A stretch of 64,000 nucleotides of DNA from Casuarina equisetifolia (taxonomy: Eukaryota; Streptophyta; Magnoliopsida; Fagales; Casuarinaceae): contig CM052355.1 of NCBI GenBank assembly GCA_028551475.1, positions 15,893,543-15,957,542 of the forward strand, in the 5' to 3' direction. Position numbers and translations under genes: made by a program. Position 1 is the first letter of the stretch. The number at the start of each line of letters is the position of its first letter. This document shows, piece by piece, positions 1 to 16,479 of the stretch. The notes under the pieces were generated by a model that was not told the origin of the DNA, searched no databases, and saw nothing but the letters and a program-made list of their open reading frames with translations.

Positions 1-31
1 TAGGCACTCTTGTGTAGTGGAATCATTAAAA

Positions 32-37
32 TTTATT
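32..37 (-). terminator. Candidate poly(A) signal of OPR locus 1
   Basis: An AATAAA hexamer on the minus strand lies about 95 bp past the stop codon of OPR locus 1, a normal distance for a plant polyadenylation signal. No other gene end is visible in the first 130 bases, which are otherwise AT-rich. Confidence 0.45.
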
Positions 38-130
38 GATGCATTTTAAATAAACTTGCGTAATACAACATAATACAATTGGAAATACATAAGATTTAAA
101 AGTGGTAATTTTAGATAACTTAAAAATCCC

Positions 131-4265
<4,135 letters not shown>

Positions 4266-4890
4266 TTCTTCAATGATTTTTACGCCTTTGCCTTCTTGTC
4301 AGACTGTCCTTGTGTCCAAGAGAAGTGGGAATGACAAATAAGCAACCGCAGTTAGAAATTTAGAGAAGCGCAAAAAAGGTTTTAAAAGAGCGAAAACATT
4401 TCCCTTCCCCGCACCCACTTGGCAGGCCTGCGTATGCAATCGAAGGCAGTCGGGCGCCGCCAGGAACCATCAGAATTACAAATTAAATAAAATTTTTCGT
4501 AGTTTCACGAAAAGGATTCAAATTTGAAGGTTTTCTTTTACTAAAGTAATTGCATTTAGACATATGCAAGTGCAAACTTTGTCACAGATAAATAAAACAT
4601 CTACTTTAGGTTCTAAAAACAGAAAGATGTGGAAAAGACGACGCGCACTAGTTTGCTTTCTTACTTCGAAACCACTGAAAGGAAAACAAAACAAAAATCA
4701 ATTCTTACAAATACGAGATTCGCAGTTGGCGGAGGGCAATGTTGGTTGGATCAGCGGCAGTCGGTGCGTATCAGTAACAATCATTCAAGGAAAAGAATTC
4801 CGACGTCAGCCATTACGAAAGCAGCACCTTCCCCCTTTAAACAACTCTGCTTTCAAAGAATTGACAGGCTACGCTGCCCTTCCTTTGCTT
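4266..4890 (-). promoter_or_regulatory. Upstream region of OPR locus 1
   Basis: About 620 bp between the OPR locus 1 start codon and the conserved OPR-flank block. It is AT-rich with a GC-rich patch near 4430-4470 (GGCGCCGCC). A minus-strand TTTTAAAA near 4379-4386 could serve as a TATA-like element, but this is weak. It does not align obviously to the promoters of loci 2-4. No separate gene is supported; open frames here are chance. Confidence 0.4.
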
Positions 4891-5400
4891 TTTTCTCATG
4901 TGACCTGCTTTTCTAAAAATGATTTGTTTGGACCAAGTGCTGTAATTTCATTTTGGTCCTCTTTATGAAGCTTGTCTTCCATCTCAAGAGTCTAAAATTA
5001 CAAGAAATACAGAAAGCCCAGCGGGGGTCCTCAGGAAAATCTGTAAAGGGATTTGCAATGCCGCCCCTTTTAGTTGTCGTAGCAGGTGCCCGACAGAATG
5101 ATAATGATGTCTGCAATGACGTTTGGAAGGATGTGGTTTGGACGGACGTTTGGAAGGACGTGGCTTGGATGGAGCCGCGTTCCGGACTCCATACGTCCTT
5201 TGAACCCCCATAAATCGCTGATATTGACCATTTACTCATGAAAGCTGAATATGATTTGGAATTCAAGCTGGGCTCTTGTTCTGGATAATCATTCTTCTCC
5301 GTCTATTAAAATCTAACAATTACTAAAATCAAGTCCATAAATTCACAAATATTTTCATTAAGAATTTCAAATTTACCACACTTTCTTTCTCTTTAAATTG
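4890..5400 (+). repeat. Conserved OPR-flank block, copy 1
   Basis: A block of roughly 500 bp that recurs at about 15395-15900 and 30160-30690, the latter two upstream of OPR loci 2 and 3. Shared landmarks include TGACCTGCT, GGACCAAGT, CTCTTTATGAAG, GTCTAAAATTACA, TTTTAGTTGTCG, CGACAGAATG and ATATTGACCATTTAC. The copies keep single-base similarity but no shared reading frame, so it looks non-coding. This copy has an internal tandem duplication of about 26 bp at 5119-5170 that the other two lack. Relative to OPR locus 1 it points the opposite way from its relation to loci 2 and 3. Confidence 0.7.
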
Positions 5401-5700
5401 AATCCACAAATTTAGTAAAGTTTTAGAATAAAGTCTAAAAATACAGCCTAAAAAGTTAACTAAAAAGTTAAAGGAATATTTAGTTTATTTAAACTTTAAT
5501 ATATAAGGCATTGCATATTCAATGTAAGATTTTTTTTTTCTTGCACATATGCCTTTGACTTATGATAGAACAACATTTGACCTAAAATTGCATATGATAG
5601 AACCTATTTAATTCATGTTATGATAACATGTCCAATTTACAAGTTAGTTTCAAAGTTAAATAGACATTTTCCTTATTTAAATTTTAGCACAATATATCAT
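5401..5700. other. AT-rich intergenic stretch, no gene seen
   Basis: Very AT-rich DNA with no coding similarity on either strand and no clear repeat boundaries. Confidence 0.5.
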
Positions 5701-6540
5701 AGATATTATTGGAGATATGTTTGTATATTTGGTAATATATTTCCTGATGTGGTATGTTATTCTTTCCATAAAGCATAAATTTAATTGGGAAATTATATTC
5801 ATATATAACAAAGTTTTACTCCATTTTTTGCTTTGTATATTTTCCATTGTAGGTGGTTCCTTGTGTTATAAAAGGACAACCTTATGTACTCTTTTTGTTA
5901 AAGAAAGCAATACACAAAATTTCCACACCTTATGTCTTTCTTCATTCTTATTTTGTGACATGATATCAAGAGCCATTCCTCTCATGTTTTCTATTTCCTC
6001 TCTTTCTTTGATTTTTTTCTTATTCTTTTTTCTTTTAACACAACGTTGGCACATCCCACTTATTGTGCTATTTTCTTGGACCTTAATGCTCCTACCATTG
6101 AGGACATCATTGTCGGAATTCCTACATTCCTATCTCCCCAAGCACATTGTTACTCTTTCATTGCTTTCATTTGTGGGCCTCTTTGTTTTTGGTACACAAC
6201 CTGTTTTTTCTAAGGCCAAACCCATTGTTTTGACCTCCCTTATCTTATTTGGCCCTCTTTTGGCCAGTTTGGCTCAACCTAACCTGTCCACTCAGTCCCT
6301 TATTTGGCTCACTTGATTCTTGGCCCTTTTTTGGCACCTTTACAGGCCCTTAACATCCTTTTTTTTCTCCCACTAGGCCAACCCAATCTACTACGGACCC
6401 ATCCTAGTAATTTCCTTGATTGCCCTAGTCCTTGTCGGCCTGATACCCAACCTAGTTTTTTCTAGCTCTATCTTGCAATCCTTTTCGAGCTGGCTTAATT
6501 CCCCCTTACTAAACTAATATGGTAAGGTGATGGAAATAAG
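5700..6540 (+). mobile_element. Ty1-copia fragment: LTR end, primer site and start of internal region
   Basis: The segment contains an LTR-like U3-R-U5 with a TATAAAAG near 5878. It is followed near 5962-5974 by GATATCAAGAGCC, a decayed form of the initiator-Met tRNA primer site (TGGTATCAGAGCC) used by copia elements. About 550 bp of pyrimidine-rich internal sequence follows. No partner LTR was found. It is an old, broken fragment, and the left boundary is approximate. Confidence 0.5.
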
Positions 6541-7162
6541 GGTCACACATGCATAATAAGAATTTAAAATATTTACGTTGCAAGTGATGTGGTCACTTGC
6601 CCTAAAGTCAGTAATCCATGAGATGTGAATGGGTGTTTGGGATGAAGTAGTACCTGTTAAGGGGCCTGAATCAATGGGACCTGGTTGGTTGAGAAGATTG
6701 AAAAGCTGTTTCTATTGATTAGGATTTAGGTGAAGCCTAGTGCATCCACCATAAGGGCTAGAAGGAGCAGGCAATGAAGAGCATAATGAACTTGCACCAT
6801 GATTGAAGATCTAAAATGGGTTAGATAGTAAAGGGATTGATAAGGAGAAGAGGGTCCATAACCAAGCGAGTTGGGAGACCTAAATCCAATAGGAGGGGTT
6901 GGATCATGTATGGCAACATTATGGACTAAAGGCCTAAATCCTTTGGATTTCTTCTTAGATCCACCTCACTACTTGGGCTGCCAACTTGATAGGTAGCCTA
7001 TAGTCAAAAACAAGATTATTGGAAATGACCTCACTTTTTGCAGTGGTTGTAAAAAACTCTAGACTAATGTAGGCTAGAGGAAGAGTCTATGGGCCTACGA
7101 GAAGGTCCATGAGCATAACCCGACTCAACTTGCAGCTTGGATGGCATTGTGGGTATAGGCTT

Positions 7163-10100
7163 TGTAATGGTATTCAATTACAAAGACAAATAAGAGAGAT
7201 TCTACTACAAGATCTCACTTCCAAAGCACATAAAGGCTTTCAAACAACAAATTTAGACACTATCTAAGGTAAATAGTTCTCGGACTAACCTAGAAAGCGA
7301 GATCCGGTAGCACTCTAGAAATGGTGAGTGGATGGTGTAAAAAATACAGCAAGTCAGCGATGCCTTTCTCTCTATGCTGCCTTTCTTTTTATCCCTTCTC
7401 GACTTTTTCCTTCTTCAGCCAAAACACACCACATAAGTTAATCTTTTAATTACCACACTGTCCTTTTTAAACTCTCAGCTTGTTACAATCCCTACCCCTT
7501 CAACAAATCCTTGTCCTTAAGGATTGATTTTGAATGAGGGAAATTGCCTCATGATGTACTTAGTATCTTCCTAAGTTGAGGTGCCCTCTGGTGAGTTTGA
7601 CCACTGAATTAAAAGATCCATTCTAGCCTTATCACCTCTCCTCACCATACGTCGATCCAAAACCTTAAGCAGCTCCACAAGTAATCTACCTTCTCCATCC
7701 AACATAGGTACTCCAAGATACATGTTACAATGCTTACCAATAGCTTTTTTAAGTTGGGACACATGAATAACGGAATGGATAATGGCATTTGGTGGAAGTG
7801 CTAACTTATAAGCTACTTTCCCAATGTGCTGGAGGATCATGAAAGGACCATAATAACAAGAAGATAGCCTATAATCTCGTCTTTGAGAGAGAGAATACTG
7901 GTGATAATGTTGAATCTTCAAATATATTGAATCCCTTAGTGCAAACTCACATTCTAATCTCTTTTTATTTGCATAAAGTGTCATACGATCTTGACTTGCT
8001 TAAAGATGAGAACAAATCAAGTGTAGCCTTTGCACACACTCTTGTAAAAAATCCTTCACATTTTCATTAGTTATGGCTCCATAATTATGATAAGGTGGCT
8101 AACTAGGCTTGTAACCATATAGGGCTTCAAAAAGGGTCATTTTGAAGGAAGAATGATAGTTAGTATTATACCACCATTCAGCCAAAGGAAGCCATAAATG
8201 CCATCTTTTGGGCCTTAAACCATTAGAACATCTTAGATATTGTTCCAAATATTAATTAACTCTCTCTATTTGCCCATTTGTATGAGGATGATAGGAAGTA
8301 CTATGGTGAAGTTTCACACCCAAAGTTCTAAACAATTCTTCCCAAAACTTACTAAAAAATAAAACATCTCGATCGCTTATAATGACCATAGGAAGGCCAT
8401 GTAACTTCCCAACTCCCTCCATAAAAATGGCACCACTTATGAAGATGAAAAGGGTGACTTAACTTCATAAGAAAAAAAAAATTGCTCCTTAGACACTGAC
8501 TCTACTTGGAATCCATACCAGCAACCCGCTAACAAATTTCAAGTTTGTCTCTTGTCAGAGTCTTCGTCAACATATCAACACCATTATCATCAGTATGAAT
8601 CTTCACAAGATCTAACTCTTTGGATTCCAACACATCTTTGATCCAATGATATCTGACATCAATATGCTTAGATCTTGAATGAGAAGAAGAATTCTTACTA
8701 AGGCGGATAGAACTTTGAATGTCACTGTAGAGAATCACCATTCCTTGCTTCACACCAAGTTCTTCAAGAAAGTTCTTCATCCATAAGACTTCTTTTCCAC
8801 CTTCAGTAATTACAATATATGCTACTTCTGTTGTGGACAAAGCAACACAATCTTACAACTTGGATTGCCATGAAATTGCTGCTCCTGTAAAAGTAAGCTT
8901 ATACCCTATAGTGGATCTCCTACGATCGTGGTCACCAACCATATCTACATCTGTGTATCCAACCAGTATAGGTTCATCATTACTAAAACACAAACACATC
9001 TTAGGAGTTCCTTTAAGGTACTTGAATATCCATTTCATAGCTTCCCAATGTTCTTTACTAGGTTTAGAAAGAAAACGGCTAATTACTTCAATTGCATGAG
9101 CAATATCAGGTATAGTACACATTACAGCATACATCAAACTACCAACAACAGATGCATAAGAAATATTCTTCATCCTTTCAATCTCACTTGCATGTGTAGG
9201 ACTTTACTTCTTACTCAACTTGAAATGATTTGCAAATGGAGTGCTAATTGCCTTTGCTTTGTTCATGTTGAATTTGTTAAGTACCTTCTTTATGTACTTT
9301 TCTTGAGATAGCTATAACTTTTCATGTTTTCTATTACGTGTTACTTCCATTCCAAGAATTCGTTTCACTGGTCCTAAATCTTTTATCGTAATACATTTGC
9401 TCAAATCTTTTTTTAACTCAATAATCTTCTTTATGTCCTTACCAACAATCAACATATCATCGACATAAAGAAGTAAGATGATGAAATCACCTTTAGCAAA
9501 GTGTTTCATAAATACGCAGTGGTTTGAGTTGGTTTTCCTATAACCTTGTTACAACATGGATGACTCAAATTTCTTGTACTATTGTCATGAGCTGTTCTCT
9601 TCTGACTTTAACTTGTACACCCACTTGTTCTTTAGTGTTTTCTTGCCTTTAGGTAATGCCACAAGGTCGTAGGTATGATTATCTTGCAAAGACTTCATCT
9701 CTTCTTACATGGCTTTCTTCCACTCTTTATTATGCTCAACTTCACAAGCTTCCTTATAACATTATGGTTCTCCCCCATTAGTCAAGATCAAATACTCATG
9801 TGGTGGATATTTGACTGAAGGTTGATGCTCTCTGCTAGATCTTCTCACAGGGGGTTGAGTTTGTGACTCAACTAGTTGATGAATACATAGGACCATTTGA
9901 AGAATATTGTGCAACTCATGGCATCAAGCTTCAAAAGACAGTTCCCAAGACTTCAGAGCATAATGGGCTTGCAGAACGGATGAACAAAATTGAAGTGAGA
10001 TTGAAAGGATGAAGAATATTCTTTATGCATCTGTTGTTGGTAGTTTGATGTATGTTGCAGTGTGTACTAGACTTGATATTGCTCATGCAGTTGGAGTAGT

Positions 10101-13100
10101 TAGCCGTTTTCTTTCTAAACCTAGTAAAGAACATTGGGAAACTGTGAAATGGATATTTAGGTACCTTAAAAGAACTCCTAAGATGTGTTTGTGTTTTGGT
10201 AATGATGAACCTATACTGGTTGGATACACAGATGCAGATATGGCTGATGACTATGATTGTAGGAGATCCATTACAAGGTATATGCTTTCTTTTACAGGAA
10301 CAACAGTTTCATGGCAATCCAGGTTACAAGATTGTGTTGCTTTGTCCACAACAGAAGTAAAATATATTGCAATTACTAAAGAGTGGAAGAAAGCCATGCA
10401 AGAAGAGATGAAGTCTTTGCAAGATAATCATACCTATGACCTTGTGGCATTACCTAAGGGTAAGAGAGCACTAAAGAACAAATGGGTGTACAAGTTGAAG
10501 TCAGTAAAACAATCAACTACCAATAGTATGGCATCTTTACCCTCACTTTTGGGTAGCCCTTTAATGAAATCTATGTTGACCTCTTGACATGCCTAATCGG
10601 GAATCTTTAAGGGTTGCAATAAGCCTAGATATGGTACCCTTTTTGATTTATACCTTTGACAAACATCACATTGGGATATACAATTAGCCACCATTTGTTG
10701 ATGAATTCTCTTGATTGTTCCTACAATTCCAGAATGCCCCCCAATACCAGAATCATGCAATTATTGAATGATGCTCTCTTGTAATTTACCATGACTTCCC
10801 ATGATACCTTAATAACCTATTGTTCAAGCTGTACCCTAGATGATTATCAGGGTTCAGTACAAGGCTTTCCAAAATGAGTGTCACCCTTTTATCTCCTTCA
10901 TAACTCTGTATCATTTCTTGCACCCAAAATGGCAAAAGAGTAGAAGTAGCTTGAAGCTAAAGGTGTTCTTCTTCAGAAGGAAGCCTAGATAATGCATCTG
11001 CTGCATGATTCTCATGGCCCTTACGGTATTGGATCTCATAATCAAATCCCAATAACTTCGTAAGCCATTTCTGTTGGACCGGGGTGGTAACTCTCTATTC
11101 TAGCAACTACTTCAGACTAGAGTGATCAGTTCGAATGATAAAATGATTACTAAGTAAGTAAGATCTCCATCTCTGAACTGCCATCACAATTGCTAGTAAC
11201 TCTTTTTCATATGTAGAAAGTCCCAAATGTTTCGGTGATAAGGCTTTACTCAAGTAAGCAATAGGGCACCCTTGTTGCATTAGGACTGCACCTATATCAC
11301 CATAATTGGCATTTGTTTCCACAATAAATTACTTAGTAAAATTTGATGGAGCCAATACCAATGTAGAACTCATTGTTAGCTTTAATTGTTCAAATTCATG
11401 CTTGGATATCTTATCCCATTTAAACTCATTTTTTCGTAACAAGAGTCAATGGTCTAGTAAGTTGACCATAATTCTTTACAAACCTCCAACAATAACTTGT
11501 TAGCCCTAGAAACCCATGTAATTCTCTAACAAATGAAGGTTGTGGCCATTGCAACATGCTTTCTACCTTTCGAGGATTAGCTTCAATTCCTTTTACTAAA
11601 ACTATATGACCAAGATAATCAACTTGATGTTGGGTAAACAAGCACTTAGTTTGCTTGGCAAATAGTTGGTGGTCTCATAGCTTGTGTAGAACCAAACGGA
11701 GGTGATGACAATGGCTTGGCAAATCTAGACTGTACACCAAAATATCATCAAAGAATATTAGAACGAATTTTCTTAAGTACGGCTAGAAGATTAAGTTCAT
11801 AAGAGCTTAAAATGTAATGGGCGCATTTATCAATCTAAAGGGCATGACTAAGAACTCATAATGCCCCTAATGGGTTCTAAAAGCTATCTTGTAAACATTT
11901 GTTGGATGCAGCCTCACCTAATGATATCCAGCTCTCAAATTAAATTTAGAAAACCAAGTAGCTCCATGTAATTCATCTACCAACTCATTAATCACTGGAA
12001 TGGGAAATTTATCTTTAATAGTGAGATCATTCAAGGCTTGATAGCCTTCACAAAAATGCCATATCCCATCACTTTTCCTTACAGATAATTCCTGGAGAGG
12101 CAAAAGGATTAGTGCTATGGTGAATAATTCCTGTGCTTAACATCTCTTCCACCATTCTTTCAATCTCCCCCTTCTGCACAAAGTTATGAGAGGACCTTGT
12201 GTCAAATAAAATAATAATGACAATTTCAGCACTAGTAGCTTCCTTTCTAAAAGCAGTTGGAGTGTCTCCTCTATAAATCGCAAAAACAGAAAGTGCCCTC
12301 TCTGTCTCACCTTGAATTGGCTCTACGAGTTCACCACTCACATCTAGGGCCACCTCAATGCTCTCCTCAACATCCTTAACCCAATACAATTGTTTACTCT
12401 TACAACAGCGACTAGAAACTCATTTTTCATCACAATAATAACATAAACCCTTATCTTTTATTTCTTACATCTATGCATTTGTAATTCATTTAACTGGCCA
12501 GCGAGAGGAACTCTGTGCAAATGGGGTAGTAACTAGGGTTCTAGTGCTACCACTAGCATGAGATCGAATCACTATTTTTCAATTTTGTTGTTTACAAAAA
12601 CCTCGAGACCTACTGGATTGAATTTCCAATTGTTGTTCCTGGGTTAAAGTCAACTGATACACTTCTTCTAAATCCACTGGGCGTAAGAAAATTGACTAAA
12701 ATTGTAAGTTCAGTTTAAGACCTTGCATATAATAACCCACAAAGAAATTCTATGAAATTCCTAGATTCTAGAAACTAATTATAACCTTAAGTTCTTCAAA
12801 CTTTTCAACATATTTAGCTGCTATACCCAACTGTTTCACTTGATAAAAGTTCGCAATTGCCAGATCATTTTCATTGATGGCAAAACACCGACAAACATCC
12901 AACTGAAACTGATCCCAACTAATTCTCCCATGAGTTCTCCAGTAATAATGATACCATCTAGAAGCTCTCCCTTCCATATACATAGAGGCAAATTTAACTT
13001 TTGAATGATCATCCACATCTTCAAACTGGAAGAAAGTTTCACACTTATTTAGCCATTCATGAGGATTTTGTCTATCAAACTTTGAAAAATCAACTCGAGG

Positions 13101-14229
13101 AAACCAAGAATAGGAGTTATGTACCTCATCAGAATTGGTATTTTCATGGTGTTGGTAGCCTTCAGAATGTCCTTGGCAAAAATTTAGGTCGAAATTGTCC
13201 TTCGGTAGTGACAGACATGGCGGTTCTGATGGTGGACATGGTGGTGGTCGGCCTCCTCTTTTAGTGGAAGTACTACCACGACCTCAAATTTTGCCTTTAG
13301 TCATGCCCCGAGGTCAGATCAACTGAAAGAGTACCTTTAGTAACTAAATATGCATATGATTGTGGACTATTAGTGGGCCATTTTGCCGTACTAGTGGACA
13401 GCTCGTGGTTGAGAAGAGATAAACGTCGACCCAGAGATGGCTCAGCAACATCTTCTGGGTTTGGCATGCCAATGGAAGGCACGGCTTTGGGGCTAGTTAT
13501 TTTTCATTGACCCCCCACAGGCTCCATAGATAAGGTGCGGTGTGCGACCAATTGCTCATTCTCTTCCTCTACGGTAACATCCTCTAAAAAGTCAGGAGCT
13601 TCAAGCTTAATTGCAACCAGGTGGACCTTGCTGGAAGTAAATGGATTTGCCCCTTGTTTTGCTAGTAATTGACTGGCCAATCTTTCTAAGACCCCTGCCA
13701 TATGATCAACCTTGCTTTCAAGTGTTTCCAAACGCCCATCTTGAGAAAGCTTTAAGGCCTCGAGAGTAGAAGTATTCTCACGAACATGTTCCTCCAACTT
13801 GGCTTCCAAGGCTTGCAGATATGAGTCAACTTGCCATAGCTTGCTTCCTGGTAACAATTGTGAATCCTAACCTCATAGTGCTAGATGGGTGCTCCAATAC
13901 CACTTGTAATGGTATTCAGTTACAAAGACAAATAAGAGAGATTTTATTGTAAGATCTATCTTCCAAAGCATATAAGGGCTTTCAAACAACACATTCAGAC
14001 ACTATCTAAGGCGAATAGTTCTTAGACTAACCTGGAAAGCTAGATTCGGTAGCACTCCAACAATGGTGAGTGGATGGTGCAGAAAGTACAGCAAGTCGGT
14101 GATGCCCTTCTCTCTCCCCTGCCTTTCTTTTTATCCCTTCTTGACTTTTTCCTTCTTCAGCCAAAACGCACTGCATAAGTTAATCTTTAAATTACCACAC
14201 TACCCTTTCTAAACTCTCGGCTTGATACA
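7163..14229 (-). mobile_element. Ty3-gypsy chromovirus fossil with both LTRs, target duplication GGCTT
   Basis: The LTRs 7163-7487 and 13905-14229 are 325 bp each (TG...CA) and flanked by the 5-bp duplication GGCTT (7158-7162, 14230-14234). Minus-strand order: 5-prime LTR on the right, initiator-Met primer site TGGTATTGGAGC near 13890-13902, gag (about 13857-12768), CCHC knuckle (about 12460-12380), protease (about 12240-12170, DTRSSHNF), reverse transcriptase (about 12110-11426), RNase H (11322-11107), integrase zinc-finger side (about 10780-10590), integrase core (about 8440-7990), and C-terminal domain with a chromodomain-like end (7984-7571). A purine tract AAGGGGTAGGGAT precedes the 3-prime LTR. 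By eye the LTRs differ at about 40 of 325 positions (12%), so insertion is old. It is broken, with more than ten interruptions plus a copia insertion within integrase. Confidence 0.88.
8440..10530. mobile_element. Scrambled copia pol fragment inside the gypsy integrase, partly inverted
   Basis: Minus-strand copia pieces run RNase H (8840-8529), RT/RNase H junction (9173-8853), RT core (9509-9312) and RT start (about 9720-9600). After about 9890 the orientation flips: a plus-strand integrase scrap (9890-9990), then RT/RNase H (10009-10380) joined to an RT N-terminal piece (10380-10510). The plus pieces are diverged copies of the minus pieces, so the segment holds inverted repeats of about 340 and 120 bp. 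No LTRs of its own were seen. Limits are approximate. It is old and broken. Confidence 0.75.
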
Positions 14230-15127
14230 GGCTTTCTTGTGCGTTAAGATTGACTGAGTGACCAAGATGCCTAGAATGCCAAAGTTTCACCAAAAATGGT
14301 GTTTTTGGCATGTTAAAAACATTGGGCAATGTCGTATTTCACCAGGGCATAGGTTTTCTCCAAGCTACGGAGCTCTTCATTGGAGAGGATGGATGAATGC
14401 AATGTTTGGGACTCTAATGGAAGACCAAGGAGCAATTTCATGGCTTTATCCTCCTGATCTTAAGCTCAAAGATAAGTATTGACACCATAATCGCACTTTT
14501 TGCAAGTGTAGTGGATAGGGTATGGATCGTAGGTTGTAACGATGAGAGGGGCATTGGAGGAATTGGTTACAATAGACATGGTGGCTAGGGTTAGGGGTAA
14601 TTATGGAATTGGGGAAAAAAATTAGGAATTAAGGCTAAGGTTAATTTTGACATTAGGGGAAGATTTTTGGAATTACGGTGGTAGGGATAGTCGAAAGGGT
14701 AGAAGGTGAATATGAATAAAACTAGGGGTAAAAGGGTAATTGATTGAAAAATAAATAAATAAAAAAGTGAATAAAGCAACGGGACTCCTAACTTGTTACT
14801 GAAGGTGGAGAATGACAAAGGAAAAGCGGAAGTGGTGAGAGGTCTTAAAAACCAACTCGGTTGATAATACCATGTAAAAAGAGAAGGCCAACAAGTGAGT
14901 GAATGCTATTGTATTGCTACAAGTGTTCTATACAAGAGAAAACCTTGATTTATGGGCTTGATTCCTACTTTATAAAAGGATTACAATTAATGAGAATATT
15001 ACACAATCAAAGGGAATATTGTATAATAATCACATAGCCTAATTAGGCACGTATGAATCTTTCGTTGTATGCACCAACACTTCACAAATAAATGATGATT
15101 TCGAGAGATTGAACTAGTAAAGACCTC

Positions 15128-15380
15128 CGACCCTAGTAAACAATGAAAAATACAAGGATCCCATTGAGTGCAGCAAGATGGTGATGAGCAATTTGAGACA
15201 CATAGTTTTCATGCTTGAAGGCTTCAAAAATTCTATTACCAATTGCTCAAATGAATAGAATGTCCTTCGTTACTGTTTATACAGAGAGCGGGGCTACACT
15301 AACTTTACGGTACTTAGTCCATTACAATACAAATGATTATGACAATTACACGAATAGCCTAGACGACAGCAACATCAACA
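15128..15380 (-). repeat. Copia LTR relic upstream of OPR locus 2
   Basis: About 255 bp similar over its length to the LTR at 29892-30147 upstream of OPR locus 3. Shared stretches include AAACAATGAAA, GAAGGCTTCAA and ATTACACGAATAGCCTAGA. Both are followed by the same flank and then the conserved OPR-flank block. The outer left end is eroded and no internal copia region adjoins it here, so it is a solo or truncated LTR. Confidence 0.65.
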
Positions 15381-15394
15381 CTTTCTACAAAAAA

Positions 15395-15900
15395 CGGTTA
15401 TTATATCACCTGCTCTTCTAAAATTTGATATGGTGGACCAAGTACAGTAATTCACTTCTGTTCCTCTTTATGAAGTTTGAAGTCTAAAATTACATGAAAT
15501 TCACAAATCCAATGGGTGTACTGAAAACAATCACAAAAGGGACTTCCAAACCACCCTGTTTTAGTTGTCGGAGACGATACCACGACAGAATGATGTCTGC
15601 CAGGACGCATGAAAGTTTGTGGTTTGGGTGGAGCTGCGTTACGGACTCCCATACGTCCTTTGACTCGCATGGATCACCGATATTGACCATTTACCAATGA
15701 AAGTTGAATATGACTTGGAATTCAATCTTCGCCTCTTGTTCGTGATAATCTTCATCTCCCTTGACTAAAATCTGACAATTATTAGACTTATCAAGTCGAT
15801 AAAATTGCAAATATTTTCATTAAGAATTTAAAATTTACAAAATTTTGTTTCTCTATCATTCTATTTAAATTGAATCCACAAATTTACAATAATTTTTTTC
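15395..15900 (+). repeat. Conserved OPR-flank block, copy 2
   Basis: Second copy of the block described at 4890-5400, about 1.1-1.5 kb upstream of OPR locus 2 and in the same orientation as that gene. It aligns closely with copy 3 at 30160-30690. No frame is conserved between copies. Confidence 0.75.
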
Positions 15901-15979
15901 TTTTTAATAGAGAGCTGAGCTTTTTATCCTTATTCATATCTTTGATTTGTTTTAAAATATGCTAAATCAATGCCACTTA

Positions 15980-16310
15980 TCTTAGATTTAGATATATTAT
16001 TAAAGGTGAGTGTTGTTCTACATTGAAAGTGTGAAGATAGACTGTTGAGTTTATAACTGATGAGATTTTCTCACTTAATGTCTTAATATTTTAACATAGA
16101 CTCTCATATTTTAATATGGTATGAATATGATACAGGGATGAGCTCACTTCATAATCCTCTATGCCTTGAATTTAGACTTTAATCTACTTGCAATGCTTAT
16201 GTTAATATGTAAGTGATGGGTATTATTAAATGTGAGTGTTGTCTCATATTTCTACTTGTAATGCTTATGTCAACATGCAAGTGATGGGTAATATTAAGAA
16301 ATTGCCAAAA
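15980..16310 (+). repeat. TRIM-like repeat units upstream of OPR locus 2
   Basis: Shows GTGTTGTTCTACATTGAAAGTG, TTATAACTGATGAGATTTTCTC and CTTAATGTCTTAATATTTTA followed by TGGTATGAATATGAT, which resembles a decayed initiator-Met primer site. The same pattern occurs at 31005-31380 and in the array at 48290-49205. A second partial unit begins near 16225. Non-coding; miniature LTR element type is inferred from the LTR/primer-site layout. Confidence 0.5.
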
Positions 16311-16479
16311 AGAAAAGAAATATTGAACTTTTAGAGTTATCATTTTTCATTTCATTTCTTGAGAAAAAAGTATACAAACAAATGCGATAATCAAAAAGAC
16401 TATAGCAAGTCCTTATGCAACTTTATTTTTTTATTTTTATTAAATCTCAACAAATAACTGAAGCTTGAATAAACGGGTC

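Larger units (their letters stand above)
6540..15079 (-). mobile_element. Old Ty1-copia remnant (minus), host to a gypsy element
   Basis: The 5-prime LTR is 14873-15079 (207 bp, TG...CA on the minus strand). Next to it is a primer site TGGTATTATCAACC, then a gag-like leader and gag region to about 14235. The remnant continues left of the inserted gypsy element from 7157 to about 6540, with a decayed CCHC knuckle near 7040. Later pol domains and the 3-prime LTR were not recognised. It is heavily broken, with many interruptions, and older than the gypsy element inside it. The left limit is uncertain. Confidence 0.5.

Noticed and set aside
4913-5266. Possible protein gene in the conserved OPR-flank block
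   Set aside because: Frames on either strand do not stay in register between the three block copies, so conservation is not at protein level.
9890-10590. A single intact copia protein at 10009-10587
   Set aside because: The frame joins pol parts in an order no copia element uses; it is a rearranged fossil fragment.
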